This document shows positions 18,199-31,117 of a stretch of DNA of 51,348 nt, piece by piece; positions within the stretch are counted from its first letter, which is position 1; each line of letters begins with the position of its first letter. The stretch covers positions 1 to 51,348 of the forward strand of contig JANSLP010000244.1 of the NCBI GenBank assembly GCA_029298735.1. Reading direction: 5' to 3'. The position numbers and the translations under genes were made by a program. The notes beneath the pieces were generated by a model. That model searched no databases. It was given only the letters and a program-made list of their open reading frames with translations, and had not been told where the DNA came from. This stretch comes from Ophiostoma sp. CBS 140.51. Taxonomy: Eukaryota > Ascomycota > Sordariomycetes > Ophiostomatales > Ophiostomataceae.

Positions 18199-18776
18199 AT
18201 GGCCGACATCGCTGCACTCCAACAAGGCCCCGTCCACGGCACCCCGTACCCGGCCAAGACACGCACCGCCACGGGAGCCGTCAACAACGTGCCCACCGAG
18301 GTCGAAGTCTCCTACTTTCGCGACAAGATTCTCGTCCTCGTCTCTCAGTCGGGGCGTCTTGCCCAGTGGGTATGTTTTCTTTCCTCACTGTTTTGTCCTC
18401 GCTCGCTTTTCTTCTTGTTCGCTTCGCTCATTCGTGACTCTAGATCCAAGTACCTCTGTCCGCCCCCTCGGCCGCTTCCGTCGACGCCGCCCTCCCCCTC
18501 AACTCCCGCACCAACGGCAACCCGGCGACCGGCCTCCTCCCCTCGACCCACCTAACTCCACGGACACTCTTTGGCGCGGGCGGTGAATCCCGCGAGACTT
18601 TCGGACAGCTCGTCGCCGCACAGATTGGCAGCTTGTTGGCACTGCGTGATCCGAGCGAGACGCGGACACTCGTGGTGGGGTTGGGTCTCGCGGGAAGCCA
18701 GACGGGGAGCACAACAGACGCACAAGCTCAAGCCATCTACTTTGACGTCGTCGACCTGGTGCAGAAGGCGTTATAA
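18199..18776 (+). CDS. Proteasome assembly chaperone 3 (PAC3-like)
   Basis: This is a small chaperone expected to help build the 20S proteasome alpha ring with its PAC4-type partner, in cytosol and nucleus. It has two exons, 18199-18369 and 18444-18776, giving 167 residues, a normal family length. The 74-nt intron (GTATGT donor, GTGAC branch, TCTAG acceptor) falls after QSGRLAQW and joins to IQVPLSAP, reproducing the conserved strand. Other family-like pieces are HLTPRTLFGAGGE, GQLVAAQIGSLL and RTLVVGLGLAGS, with a C-terminal helix FDVVDLVQKAL. Start ATG sits in ACACAATGGCC context. The assignment is by family pattern; fungal PAC3 proteins are divergent, so moderately high confidence. Confidence 0.8.
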
Positions 18777-21700
18777 GACAAGAGTCGGCAAGACGACCCC
18801 TCCTCACCGAGAACTTTCCGAACGACGAGCTCCTGTCTATGGGCAATACGACGTTTTCCCGAGTCGTTTCTGAACCACAGACTATACAGAACATAAGAAA
18901 GACCCGCTAGAATGATTCTAGCTGCAGGAACAGGAACAGGAACACACAACTGGGGGGGGGGCTGTGGAAAGAACGGCTGCTCATGCGCTGCTTGTCCTCC
19001 GGAAGGCTGCGGGATGTGGAGGGACCATTCTGGACCACTTTCGGAACCACATGTGGCAAACTGGACCATGCAAGACATTCAGACATGGACAGTACTCGGC
19101 ATGGTCTTTTCTATCTTTTGGATGAGCAGGCTGCGGGGAGTAAATTGACGTCTGACAATGGACCTGACACTGGACAATAGGTCTGACAGGAGGGTTCATT
19201 GCTCCTGGAGTGAATTGGCCACTCATCGGCGGAAAAACATGCCAGCCTTGCGGCCGTCAACAAGAAAAGAGTACTTGAAAGTACGGATTTGGGAAGGGGA
19301 AGACAGACAACCATTGGTCCGATTCTGGGATGCCCAACGTCAACATCATCTCTCCGAGATTGCAGCGACTGGTTAGGAACATGAAGGCAAAGACACCCGG
19401 GAGAGACGAGGCTGTCGGAGCTATCTCGTTGCCGCAACACAACATCCGTTCTAAGAAAGGGAAAGCGGACTCCAACGATGTCTCCAAGAGGACAGACTAT
19501 AGGCTGCATACTCTTTTCTCTGGATTTCTCGCCGAGCCAAGTCCGTCCGTTTTATCAGAAAAGACAACTAGACTTGCCAGACCGAACCGGCGAGTAGCCG
19601 GGCAACCGTCAAAAGAAATAGGAAGAGACTCGTTCCGTTCCAGACCCGATTTGCAAAGCACAACATATCCATAGACATCCGCGGACATGTCTTTCACGCA
19701 AAGCAACTTTTTTACTTTACTTTCGTGCTTTATTTACCGCTCATGCTCTCAATGTGACAATTGTACACGCTCTCTATCAATACAGTTCTTTTGCTCTGCC
19801 AAGTCGTTCTTCACCATCACTGGTCGATGCAAAAGCCGAGACAGAAGACGATCTATGGTTCCTTTGTGTCCTTCCCCCGCGTTCTGCATCCCGCATTCCC
19901 CGTCCTCGTGTTGTTGGTGCACACGGTATCAATCGAGGTGCCTGCCTGTATTTGCATCTTGACTCTCCCTTGCTCAACTTCCCCTCACTGCCTTGTTCAC
20001 ACCATCTCGCTGTCTCTTACCCTCCCACACGCTCTCCGGCTCCGTTGGTCACACACGTTTTCCAATCTGACTGTGCATCTTTGTATTATGTACTCTTACA
20101 TGTCTGCCTTCCCTCTCCTGCATTGTCGACACGGCTGGGTTTCCCCTCTTTTGAAGTGGTTGGCTGTTGGGCGATGGTTGTTGGTTGTTGGTTGCTGTGT
20201 TACTTTGAAACATACATGTACATGCGCCACACTCTGGCTGCACGCTGCAATAGATCACATAAATCATACATAACATTTACTGCAGTAACGCACTGCTCGC
20301 TTCTTCGCTTTCATCCTCGCCGTCTTCAATCCTCGTTATTCTTAAGTCTTCACCGGCCGTGTCTATTTCCAGCTGCATCCGTCAGCTGACATACAGCGGC
20401 TATTTCGTAGATACTGGGTTCCGGGCAATGTACTTTCTGCAGCCTTCCAGCTCATCCGTATCTTTCTTCTGTAAGAGGCAATAAAAACTACAAGACGAGA
20501 GGAGTAGACAACTGTTGTTGGTGGACGTTTAGCTCCCCCTGGTCCGCACTGAAATTGCCCCACATTTTCCATTGGACACCCGCCAAGTGTCGCGCTCTTG
20601 CTACCCCACATCGCTCTTCTACAAGCGTACCACTGCGATCCCGAGCCTCCGCCGACGCATCTCCGTTTTACATCGTAAAGCGGGGCAGCCTGCCGCATGA
20701 TACATGGGGGGAAGGCACCACCTGCACCACTTTCCCTCCCAAAACGAGCGCCAACCACACGACACAAACGTGAGCGGGAAACGATCACAACGACGCAAAT
20801 GCTCAATGTTGTTCATTCACGTCTCTCTCGAGAACACTCAACAGTACTGCCCCTCCTTACTACCGAGTTTCGTCCCTAGCCGAGCGGGCAGCCGGATCAT
20901 TTGTTGAGATGATTGTGGAAGTGAGAATTGTATGGGCATCCGAATGTGTTGTTTGCTCCTTCCTTACGAAGAGCCCGTTTTGGACCGTTCTTTCTGGCGG
21001 TTTGCGGCTGCCATATTTGGTGCAACTCTCTTAGACGTCGTAGCTTCCGAAACTGTTTCCAGGCCATCTCCGTTTTGCAAACTGCTCTTTCCTTCTCTGC
21101 CACCTCGTCAACTATGCATTCTTCCATTTCCACCCAATTGCCCTCCTTCCATCACAAAAGCCCCATTTCGGCTTGATGCTTGCGTCCGCCAAACAGGCCA
21201 GCCAATTCGCGTTGAGATTCCCGAACCAGCAAATCTCTCCGGCACAGCCTAGTGTGCCTGGACCTTTCCTATTCTTCGCGGGCCATGTTTTTCAATGTCG
21301 TGTTTCTTCCAAAAAACGAAGGACGAAAAAAACGAACAGCTGCGGGACGGTACTCCTCTGACTCGCAATCATGATTCAGACTTGGAAGGCCGAGAAGGGC
21401 CACTGGATAGCGACTGCCTGCAATTGTACAGAGTGAGATGCGCTGAGCCAGGGGCATCGGTGGTCGTTCCTTCCTTCCTCGTAGTTACAGTTATAAAATA
21501 GCTCCGACACTACCTAATTGCCCATTTTGACCTGAACCGCCCCCTTTATGTTGCCCGCAAGTGTCCGGTGCCTGCCCGTTGTTTTGTTTTCTCGCCCACG
21601 CCTTCCTCATTCTACAGTGCACCATTGCCCACCCCAAGCTCGCTTGGGGGTTCCACTTCTCCGACAAAGCCCCTTCCGGGAAGGAAAGTACTCGGTCGAT

Positions 21701-21956
21701 GTCCATCCACACACAATGTCTTCGGTACTCACGCAGAAACGCACACCTTCTCCATGATCGACCCATAGGCCCGTCTTGGTGCGACCGTTTCGTTGCCTCC
21801 CCCTCTCTGTCTCGCACTCTTTCCTGTCTTTCCGTTGCTTGTTGTCTCACTTTGCTCTTGCCCTGTTGGTGACGATCTCCGAACGTAGTCCATGGCTCCT
21901 TCCCACCCTCTGTAGAATGCAAAGCAAAATAAGCTCCCATTTTGCTCCTCCCCTGG
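18777..21956. other. Large gene-free intergenic region
   Basis: There are 3.2 kb with only short frames that look like noise; the longest are 211 and 219 codons, lack family-like sequence and overlap pyrimidine-rich DNA. It contains a (CAGGAA)-type hexamer repeat at about 18925-18943 and a run of ten G at 18952-18961. CT-rich sequence dominates from about 19900. It probably holds the upstream regulatory region of formate dehydrogenase. An unannotated non-coding RNA or small secreted protein cannot be excluded. Confidence 0.45.
18925..18961. repeat. Hexamer repeat and poly-G run
   Basis: Three tandem CAGGAA units are followed shortly by ten consecutive G. It lies downstream of the PAC3 gene. 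Confidence 0.65.
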
Positions 21957-21962
21957 TATAAA
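21957..21962 (+). promoter_or_regulatory. TATA box of formate dehydrogenase
   Basis: A perfect TATAAA lies 174 bp before the FDH start codon and is followed by a CT-rich leader (about 21970-22120), a usual layout for strongly expressed fungal genes. Transcription would be expected to start near 21985-22000. Confidence 0.55.
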
Positions 21963-22135
21963 GCAGCTTGTCCCTGCCGTTCCTTCCCACAGTTGTCTCT
22001 CTTGTCCCTTTCTTCTTCTCTTCTCCTGTTCCTACTCTTTGCTTCACTTCTCATCGCATCTCCAACTCTCGTCCTCACTCCAATCCAACACCTCTTCGAC
22101 TTCATACCCACACATATACCCAACCAACAGTCAAA

Positions 22136-23860
22136 ATGGTACCGTACCACCTCCTCCTCCTCCTCCTCCTCACTCGGTGCTTTTGCGGCTCCTAGACGGT
22201 CGTGTCTCTCTTCCGAAGCTTGGACCCAATGGCTGTAATAGTCGTCCTCGTTTGCTCTGGACCATTCCTACTCAGAACTCCGGCTAGCCTGGACGACACG
22301 GCCGACCAACACGACAAGGACCGCGATTTCACCACACCCTCAACTCCCACGCTAACACCTTCTAAAGGTTAAGGTTCTTCTCGTCCTGTACGACGGCGGC
22401 AAGCACGCCGAGGATGTAAGTTTGCTTTGTTTTCACTGAATCCATCCTTTCCTCTGATCAACAACACTCCTGCGGGGTATATGGCCTGCCGTCTTGGCGG
22501 CAGCTTCGTGTCAAATGCAATGCGCCGCTGTGATGCGAGGTCAAAAGACAAGAAAGAAAACGGCAGTTCGCTGCGTATTTTTCTGCTGGTCCCCAAAACA
22601 TCCCCAAGCGGCCATAGCTCCTCGCAAGCTCCCCCAAAAGTGGTGGCGGTTCCACTTAAACATTTCCCCGTGCCGCTGCGGATCAAACAATCCGATGGGC
22701 TCTCGCAAGCATCGCACAAACACATCCACACACGACACTTGCTAACCCCTCTTCCTCAGGTCCCTGAGCTTCTCGGAACGACTGAGAACGAGCTCGGCAT
22801 CCGCAAGTGGCTCGAGGACCAGGGCCACACCCTGGTCACCACCTCCGACAAGGAGGGTGAGGGGTCCACCTTTGACAAGGAGCTCGTCGACGCCGAGATC
22901 ATCATCACCACTCCGTAAGTCGATCTCCACAAATAAGATGTTTTTGCGAATGCGTACTGACAGAACAGCTTCCACCCTGGCTACCTGACCGCTGAGCGCC
23001 TCGCCAAGGCCAAGAACCTGAAGCTGGCCATCACTGCCGGTATTGGCTCCGACCACGTCGACCTCAATGCCGCCAACAAGACCAACGGCGGCATCACCGT
23101 CGCCGAGGTCACCGGCTCCAACGTCGTCTCTGTCGCCGAGCACGTCGTCATGACCATCCTGCTGCTCGTCCGCAACTTTGTCCCCGCCCACGAGATGATT
23201 GAGCGCGGTGAATGGAACGTCGCCGAGGCCGCCAAGAACGAGTTCGACCTGGAGGGCAAGGTGGTCGGCACCGTCGCCGTCGGCCGCATCGGCGAGCGTG
23301 TCCTGCGCCGCCTCAAGCCGTTTGACTGCAAGGAGCTCCTCTACTACGACTACCAGCCGCTGTCGGCTGAGGTCGAGAAGGAGATTGGCTGCCGCCGCGT
23401 CGACACGCTCGAGGAGCTCGTCGCCCAGTGCGACGTCGTCACCATCAACTGCCCGCTGCACGAGAAGACGCGCGGTCTCTTCAACAAGGAGCTGATTGCC
23501 AAGATGAAGCCCGGCTCGTGGCTCGTCAACACGGCCCGTGGCGCCATTGTCGTCAAGGAGGACGTCGCCGAGGCGCTCAAGAGCGGCCACCTGCGCGGCT
23601 ACGGCGGTGACGTCTGGTTCCCCCAGCCGGCGCCCAAGGACCACGTCCTGCGCTACGCCAAGAACCCCTTCGGTGGCGGCAACGCCATGGTCCCCCACGT
23701 GTCCGGTACCTCGCTGGACGCACAGAAGCGCTACGCCGACGGCACCAAGGCCATTCTGGACAGCTACCTGAGCGGCCGCTTCGACTACCGCCCGCAGGAC
23801 CTGATTGTGCACGGCGGCGACTACGCCACCAAGGCCTACGGCCAGCGCGAGAAGAAGTAG
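22136..23860 (+). CDS. FDH1: NAD-dependent formate dehydrogenase
   Basis: It oxidises formate to CO2 with NAD+, detoxifying formate and yielding NADH. The four-exon model is 22136-22138, 22368-22415, 22760-22914, 22969-23860, giving 365 residues, the family norm. The first coding exon is only the ATG, followed directly by GTACCG; splicing to AAAG/GTTAAG gives MVKVLLVLYDGGKHAED. The other junctions use GTAAGT donors and restore VPELLGTTEN and TTPFHPGY. Catalytic residues are present: Arg259 (NTARG), Gln288 (QPAP) and His312 (PHVSGT). The NAD fold is VGRIGERV (from Val173), with Asp196 (YYDYQ) favouring NAD over NADP. The C-terminus TKAYGQREKK is typical. Codon use is strongly biased and the leader CT-rich, suggesting high expression. 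The start is uncertain only because of the one-codon exon. Confidence 0.95.
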
Positions 23861-24319
23861 GCGTGTGGTGATGAGGACCGACGCGAGAGAAGGGAGACTT
23901 CCCAATACAAGAAAAATGGGAATGAAAATGTAATGAGTGAAATGCGATCTTTTGCGTCTTTTTGTTAGCAAATACATGTACATCAACCAACCAGCTGCCT
24001 GCCTGTGATAAACGTGAAAGTGACAATGTTTGAATGAAAATACTGTTTAGTAGAGTGTATATGATATTACAACAGATAATGTATGTTATGTTTCCCGCCA
24101 TGTTTCTTTGCCATTGTAAGCAAGTATGAACGCCAGTTTTGTACAGAGAAGTAAGCAGTAAAACAATATGAAGAAAGAAGAAAGACAGAACGCCGCTCAA
24201 AAAAGACAGAAAAAAAGACAGATAATAACACAAAAATTAAAAACCAAATATAAACAGAAAAAGACAAGCAAGAAGAAGACAAAAACACAATCAGCATCAA
24301 GTCATCCTCATCATCGACC
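23861..24319. other. Convergent 3' intergenic region
   Basis: AT-rich A-tract DNA (24140-24300) lies between the convergent ends of FDH and SEC16. It holds both 3' UTRs and presumably both poly(A) signals; no gene was seen. Confidence 0.55.
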
Positions 24320-27300
24320 CTACTTGGCCATCACATCAACGTAACGGCCACTCTTGCGGCCCTTCTTCGCACCCGCCTTGCGAGGACCGGGCGTCGCGCC
24401 CAGCAGGTCGTCAATGCTATTGGCGTCGCTCATGCTGGTAGCGGGGCGGCTGGGCGGGCCTGTGGGCGGACCGCTGGCATTGGAAGCGGCCGACGACGTG
24501 CGCGCCATGGCTGGGGGCATCATCGGAGGGGCGCTGCCCGAGGGGGGAGGGGCCGAAGAAGGTGGAGGGGGGGCCATGCCCATGGAGGGAGGTGCGGGGG
24601 TAGACGTCGCCGAGTGCGGGTTGGACCGCGGCGGGGGCGGCGGCGGTGTGGATTTAGCAGCCTGGTCTTCCGGGCTGGCGTTCTTGTTGACCCAGCGCTT
24701 GAGTTCCGGGTCAAAGTAAAACGAACTCTTTTCGCCCAAGTTGGCACGGACGGCCTTCGGCGGTTCGCCGTGGCCGCTGCCAGAGCCACTTCCAGAGCTG
24801 CTGGGACCGGCACTCCCCAAACCACCAGCATCCTTCTTGCCCCACCACGAAGTAAGGCCCCAACCCTTTTTGCTCTTGGCCTCCTTTTCAGCTGCAGCAC
24901 GTTTGGCTATGACGTTGTTAGTATGTACGTTATGTTTGAATTATGTGGGCTGTGGTGACTTACCCTCCTCCTCGGCAATCTTGCGGAACATTTCGGCATT
25001 CTCGCGGTCCTTTTCCTCCCGCGTCTTTTCTGAAGCCGACATCTGCTTGGGTGGCGCGGGAATATCATCTCCGTCGTCGTCCATGAAACTCTTGGCTTTG
25101 CCCTTGTTTGCAGTCGACAACTCGTCATCGTCGTTGGCGCCGTCACCGCCGCCCTCAGCGTCAACAGGCTCGTACGATGGCGGCTCGTAGCTGTACGGCT
25201 GGAACGATGGGGGTTCGTAGCCGGCACCACCAGCGCTGTAACCGTTACCGTTGGCATTGCCATTCAAGTGCTCACCAGCGCCATCCTCGGTGGACTCAAC
25301 AGGCTCGTCAGCAGAGACGGGCTCAAACGAAGACATGGTCGGAGGCTCGTAGCCGTACGATGGGGCTTGGTAGCCGTAGGAAGGCATAGCCTCTTCGACC
25401 ACATGCTCCTCCTCTTCTTCCTCCTGCTTGGTCTCGCTTGTCACAGGAGGCACCTGCTCGGTCGCGCCAGCGGGAGTGTATGGCGACGCTGCGGGAGCAT
25501 ACGGCGAAGCCGAGGCTGAACCGTTGGCAGCAGCAGGTGCAGGTGCAGATGCAGCCGGCTCGCTGGGCGGCGCATAGGGGTTGTACGACGAAGACTCGGT
25601 GGGCAGGGTCGGCGGTGTCGGCTCAGCATTGGTCAGAGGAGCATACGATGACTTGCGCGACAAACCCGGGCGGCTGTAGTTGCCCAGCGACATTTCCGAA
25701 GCCTTGCGTGCCAGAGTGGGCATGGTCGACGATGTCGGGATGGCCAAGGGTGCAGACGTGGCAGCAGAAGCAGGCTCACCCGACACGGACTGGTCAGACG
25801 ACACGCGACGGGACGACGGGGTGGCAACCGCGTAAGCGGGGGAAGAGGTTGGAGCTGGCTCGTAGGGGTTGTACGAGGGCGCCGACGCAGGTGCTGATGC
25901 CGCCGGTGCAGAGGCTGCAGGAGGGATGATGGAACCAGGCGAGACACCAAGTGGCGTGTAGCCGCCGGCGTACTGGTCGTAGGGGCTATGGATCGTAGGC
26001 GGCGAAGCAAGGCCTGCGATGGGAATAGCTTGGGTGGGTTGCTGCTGGCTGGCAGCGCTGCCCGGTGCATAACGGGACGCGGCGCGTGTCGGAGGCATCG
26101 TGGGCGGAGGAGGCACCGATGTCGTCGCTGCACCGTTGAGGACGCCGTACGTAGGACCCGCCAGGTTGTTCTGGCCACCAAACATCTCCATGCCCGTGGC
26201 ACCCATAGAACCACCACCACTGGCCGAGGGGGGCCGGCTGATGGTCGGTGTGCCGCCAGCAATGCGTGAGAAGGGACCGCTCTCGACCCCGGCCTCGCCG
26301 TCGGCACCCGCACCAGCACCTTCATTGTCGTCACCCGCAACAAACTTGTTGAAGCGATTCCAGACGGTGTCCGAAACCTTGTTCATGCTGGGCTTGGGGA
26401 TCCACGAGTTGTTGGACTCTTCCTTGGGCGCCGACTTGAGGCGCTTCATGAGATCCTCGACGGCCGTTTCAAGCAAGGGGTGGTAGTAGCCCGAGCGGCG
26501 GGTCTGGGCGCCAATGGCGGCAGCAATGGACTCGCAGTACTGCAGGGCCTTGTCACGCAGGCCGTATTCCGATAAAACCATGGCGTGCTGCAGCTTGTAG
26601 GCAGTGAGATGGGGGCTGTTGGACGCGCCCAGGCTGGACGCGCCCGTCAACGACAGACCGTACTCATACACCTCACTCAGCAGCACAGCATCCGTCTCCT
26701 TGGCAAACAAGTCGGCCTGGCGCTTGTGGTCGGCCCCCAGCAGGACAAACTGGGCGGCCGGGTCGTCGAGACCCCCGAAAGCGGTGACGCTGCGCGAGAA
26801 CAAGAAGCAGACATGCGCCGCCTCGGCCCGGCCATATCCAGACAAGAGGTTGCCCAACGAGTTGATGGCCTGGACGTCGTCGACGCTGCGGTTGCTGAGA
26901 ATTAGACCGAGCGTTTCGCGCCACTTGTCGAGACCGGCGAGCTCGTCGTCCTTTGTCTGGGCGTTAGCCGCTTGCGTGGTGGTCATGAGGTGCAGACCGG
27001 CACGGGCGTGAACAGGCACGAGCTCGTCAACACACTCTTCGTGGTTGCCCGACAGGACCTCGTACAAAGCAGCCAACGACTCGTTGTGCAGACCGGGCGT
27101 GTTGACCTCCTTGCGGACAAACTCTTGGGCGACCTTCTTGAACAGGTCGCGCGAGGCCGCGCCGGCAATGAGGAAGGCGTGGCCCCAGAGACGCTTGTCA
27201 ACGGCATCCCAAACGGCCTTCTCCTTCTCGCCCAGCAACAGATTCTTGCGGATCTGCTCAACGACGGTCGAGTCGACGGCGTCGGCCTGGGTGTGCTGCG

Positions 27301-30300
27301 AGGAGCTCGCGCCCTGGAAGCCGGGGTAGCCAACACCAGGGCTCGTCAGAGACTCCGAGGTGGTGGACGGCTTAGCGATATCACCAGCACCAGGCGACAG
27401 GACATCGCGCACAGCCTTTTCGACAGCCGGGTTGCCCTCGAGAACACCGTCGTGTTCAATAAACAAGTGCAGAATCTTCCACAGCAGGACACGCTCTTCC
27501 AGGCGCTTGTCCTCGTGAGACACTTGAAGAGTAAAACCACCAACATTGTTGTTGCTCGGTAGCGACCGCTCCAGACCCTCAATGCCAGCCGTCAGCCAGG
27601 CCAGAACTTCCTTCTTCTTGGATTTGCCCTTGAGCGGGCCCGGGAACTTGGCCAGACGCTCGTCCAGAGGCTGGATCTCCTTAATGTTCTTGACAACCAC
27701 CTCACCAGGGGCGCGGTGGATCATGGGCAGTGCCTGGTTCATGCCGTAGCGGGGCACGTCCTGGGGGAAGGACGACACGAAAATGCCGCCGACGCCCCAG
27801 GCAAAGATGGGGACGCCCTTCCAACGCTGCAGCGGGTCAGTCTCGGAACCATCGGTGGGCGGGACCAGGTTCAGGTTCTGCGAGGCGGCCCGAGGACGAG
27901 CAGGGGCCGGGATTGCTTCATGAACCGACGACGGACGCGGGATGGGGTCGACGGTGCGTGTCACGGGGCGGTTACCGCCGTACAGAGCACCAGGCGACTG
28001 GGTCTGCGAGCGACGAGGAGGCGAGTGCTGGTTGTCAGTCTGCGGCGCATAACTCAAAATGCGTTTGGGCGGTGACAGTGTGGCCTGGCTGTATGTGTTG
28101 GTCTGCTGCTGCTGCTGCTGGGGCGGAGGTGTCTGGCGCGGCTTCAGAGGCGAGTACTGGCTCGTCTGGCTGGACTGCGAAGGCGGCGCAGGAGGGTAAG
28201 CACCATTGCCTGAGGATATGGGGCGCTGCTGGTACTGCTGATGCTGTTGTGTTGGCAACGGCGGGGCCGAAGCAGAGGCCAGCGACTCCTCTTCTTCCTC
28301 GCGAGTAGGAGGCAGAGAAGGAACACGGTTGAGGCGCGACTCAAAGACAGACGAGCTACTGCGGCGCTCGGCGGATAATTGCTGTTGCTGCTGACCATCG
28401 GCATGCGTCACATTATGGCCAATGGACGACGCTCTCGGCTTCTCATAGGACATCTCAAAGTGCGCCAAAGGACTTGATGTGCGCGGCTGGTGGGCCAGGA
28501 TGGGTGGTGTTGGAGCAGGTGCATAGCCACCGGCAGACGGCACGCGCGGAGGAGGAGCGGGCGAGTAGCGGCTGGGAACGCCGGCAGCACTGGGTGTGGG
28601 CAGCTGGTTCGGCGAGGGCGAGTAGCGGTTCGAGCCAGCAGGAGGCGTGGCAGCTGGCGGGCCATTCTGAAGAGAAGCGTATGGGTTGGCGCGGGGCGGG
28701 GCGACAAGGCCACCGATGGTCGCGTTGGGAGTCTGAGCCACCTGCTGCGGAGGAGGAGCTGTGACCGGTGTCGAGGCGACAGGCGGCGCATAGTGCGAGT
28801 TTGGCGGCGGCACAGACGGCGTCTGCGGCTGTTGAGGAGCAGGCGCATAAGGAGAGGCGGCAGCAGGAGGAGGAGGAGGTGCTTGGCCGTAGGGAAGAGT
28901 GTTGGGAGTTTGCGGCGGCAGGCCGTAGGGTGTGGACTGCGCAGGAGAGTGCTGACTGTGACGAGACGCAGGGCGGACCTTGGGCAGCATAGGCAGATCC
29001 TCGAAGAAACTGTCGCTGCGGACAGGAGGAGTGCTCAGTGCAGCCGGGGGAGCAGACGCGGCAGCCGGGACAGGAGGAGGGGCCATGCCACGGTTGTTGG
29101 CAGCAGGCGGAAGAGGAGCAGCCGGGAACACGTCCTTGTTGGGGTTGGGCGAGTAAGCCTGCATGCTCGAGCTTCTCGGCGGCGGGCCCTGGAGCGGTGC
29201 CGATGTGGCTGCGGCAGATTGTTGCAGCTGCTGCATGCTCTGGCGCTTCTTGGGCTGTTTCACAATGTCCATTGGCAGATCGTACGGCGAGCTGTAGCCG
29301 CCCTTGGACTTGTCGGCAAAGCTCTGGGCCTTGTGGAGCGTCGGCCGAGACGGATCCTGGACAGGAGGTGCCTGCGCAGGGGAAGTGCCGTAGCCATAGG
29401 CAGGGCTAGCATAGGGAGACGGGACCACGGGTTGAGCGGAAGCAAAGGGAGTTGTTGGCAGGTACGGGTTGGCGGCTTGCTGAGGTTGCTGAGGCTGTGC
29501 TGGTGATGCCTGGGGCAGGTAGCGGTTGACTGTGGCAGCTGGCTGTTGCTGCTGTGAAACAGGCTCGCCGGTGGGCTCCTCAGCATCGTCCTCGAGGAAG
29601 CCCTCATCGTCGTCGCCAAAGAAAGCAGCTGGGTCAAGCGCCTTGCTCTCCGCCTCGGTCGTCGGATCCGAGTCCTCCAGGAAACCCTCGTCCTCGTCGT
29701 CGTCGAGCAGAGCAGCCCACTGGTCAGCCAGGTCGGGAGCAGCGCCGTTGGTCTTTTCGGCAGTTCCAGAGGTTTCGCTCTCGATCGGCTCAGGCTCCTC
29801 GTGGATGGGGCCATCCTCAACCTTGGACGCAAAGAACGAGTCCTCCTCCGCGCCATCTTTGGCGTCGAAACTTAATGACTGCTGGATGACTTGGAAAGTC
29901 GATTTGCGCTCAAAAGCAGGAGGTGCCGGTGCCGGTGCGGAGGCAGTGGCCGGTGCAGTCGTCTCAGTCTCAGGCTCAGGCTCGGCCGATGCGGCAGCAT
30001 TATTGAAAAAGTCATCGTCGTCACCGTTTGATTCGCTGAAGGGGTCGTTGGCAGCGGGCGCAGCCTCGGGCTCCTGTGCTGGTGCTTCGGGCGTGGGCTT
30101 TGCGACAGTCTCTGCCACAAATTCGGGAGCAACTTCGGGCGCAGCCTGAGAAATCAAAGGCACCCCCTCTTCGAAGCGGGCATCGGGCACGACCTCCTCG
30201 GGCTTGTCTTCAGTAGCAGCACCGGCAAAGAACGAGTCCTCGACATCGCCCGAGTCAGAGCCAAGACCCCAGGCGTCAATACCTTCTTCCGTGTGCTCCT

Positions 30301-31117
30301 CGCCCACCTCGGTAGACGAAGAAGCACCAGCAGCAGCACCAGCAGCAGCAGCATCGGCCTCAGCCTCCTCCTTGTCGGCCTCGGCCTTGACCTCGCTGTC
30401 GATCTCCTGGATAATGTCCATGGCCTGCGTCGAGGCCAACGGCTGCTGCTCGTATTGTGTCTCCTCCATCTGCTCAACAGCATCAGCCTGGGGCGGCACG
30501 ACAGGGAACGAGTTGGAGCGGTCGACAGTCGTCGGCATAAATTGCTGGAAGGGATCGGTATCGGTGCGCGAAATGTTCCACTCGGGCTCGTCCTCCTCGG
30601 CGTCCCAGTTGACGTCGTTGGCGACGGTGCGCGTAAAGGATATTGTGCTGAAGTGTTTGGAGGCGGTCTCGCCGACGGGCGACGCGACAGAGGACGCGAC
30701 GGGTGTGGTCTCGGAGGGTTCTGTGGGCGCAGCAGGTTCGGGTGTGGACTCGACGGCCGGAGCAGCCGAAGCAGGTGTCGGTTCGGGTGTTGATTCCCGG
30801 GGCGGGGGCGGGACACACTCGACAGGCGCCTCGACAGGCGCCTCAACAGCCGGTGCAGCTAGTGCTTCGCCAAACGAGTTTGTTGGTGGCTGCTCGGTCC
30901 AAGGACTGCCGGCATCGTATTCGGGGAACCACGCGTCGACGCCCGATTCGTCGTGCGCATCGTGTGAAGAAGTGTCGAGATCGAGTGCCAAGGGCTCTTT
31001 TGTATCTTTTGTTGAGGTTGTGGATTCAGTCGGAACTGGTGCCACCGGAGCTGGTGTCTCGGCAGTGTGTGGCATAAAGGCCGGGTGCCATGCCGCGTTC
31101 GGCTCGCCGGACGACAT
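24320..31117 (-). CDS. SEC16: COPII coat assembly protein Sec16
   Basis: This is the scaffold of ER exit sites, binding Sec23/Sec24/Sec13/Sec31 and Sar1. Two exons, 24964-31117 and 24320-24906, are joined over a 57-nt intron (GTAAGT donor, ACTAAC branch, CATAG acceptor); the total is 2246 residues, in the size range of yeast Sec16. The start is the first in-frame ATG, MSSGEPNAAWHPAF, which fits fungal N-termini. Residues 1 to about 1080 are disordered: acidic, then Pro/Gln-rich. The central conserved domain begins near 1097 (WKGVPIFAWGVGG). The ACE1-type helical domain follows at about 1290-1590 (VDKRLWGHAFLIAG). A Pro/Ser-rich tail ends in the conserved KKGWGLTSWWGKK and SFYFDPELKRWVNK block. 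It is divergent from the NEO1-type flippase. Confidence 0.96.

Noticed and set aside
19754..20389. 211-codon plus-strand frame
   Set aside because: Low-information Ser/Pro/Cys/Leu composition from CT-rich DNA, several equally long overlapping frames, no family pattern.
21491..22150. 219-codon minus-strand frame over the FDH leader
   Set aside because: It is antisense to the CT-rich leader and TATA region of FDH and gives only Arg/Lys/Glu/Gly-rich low-complexity sequence.
22742..23986. 414-codon antisense frame over FDH
   Set aside because: It is the complement of a strongly codon-biased gene. The Val/Ala/Leu-rich translation has no family resemblance and the sense strand has all FDH motifs.
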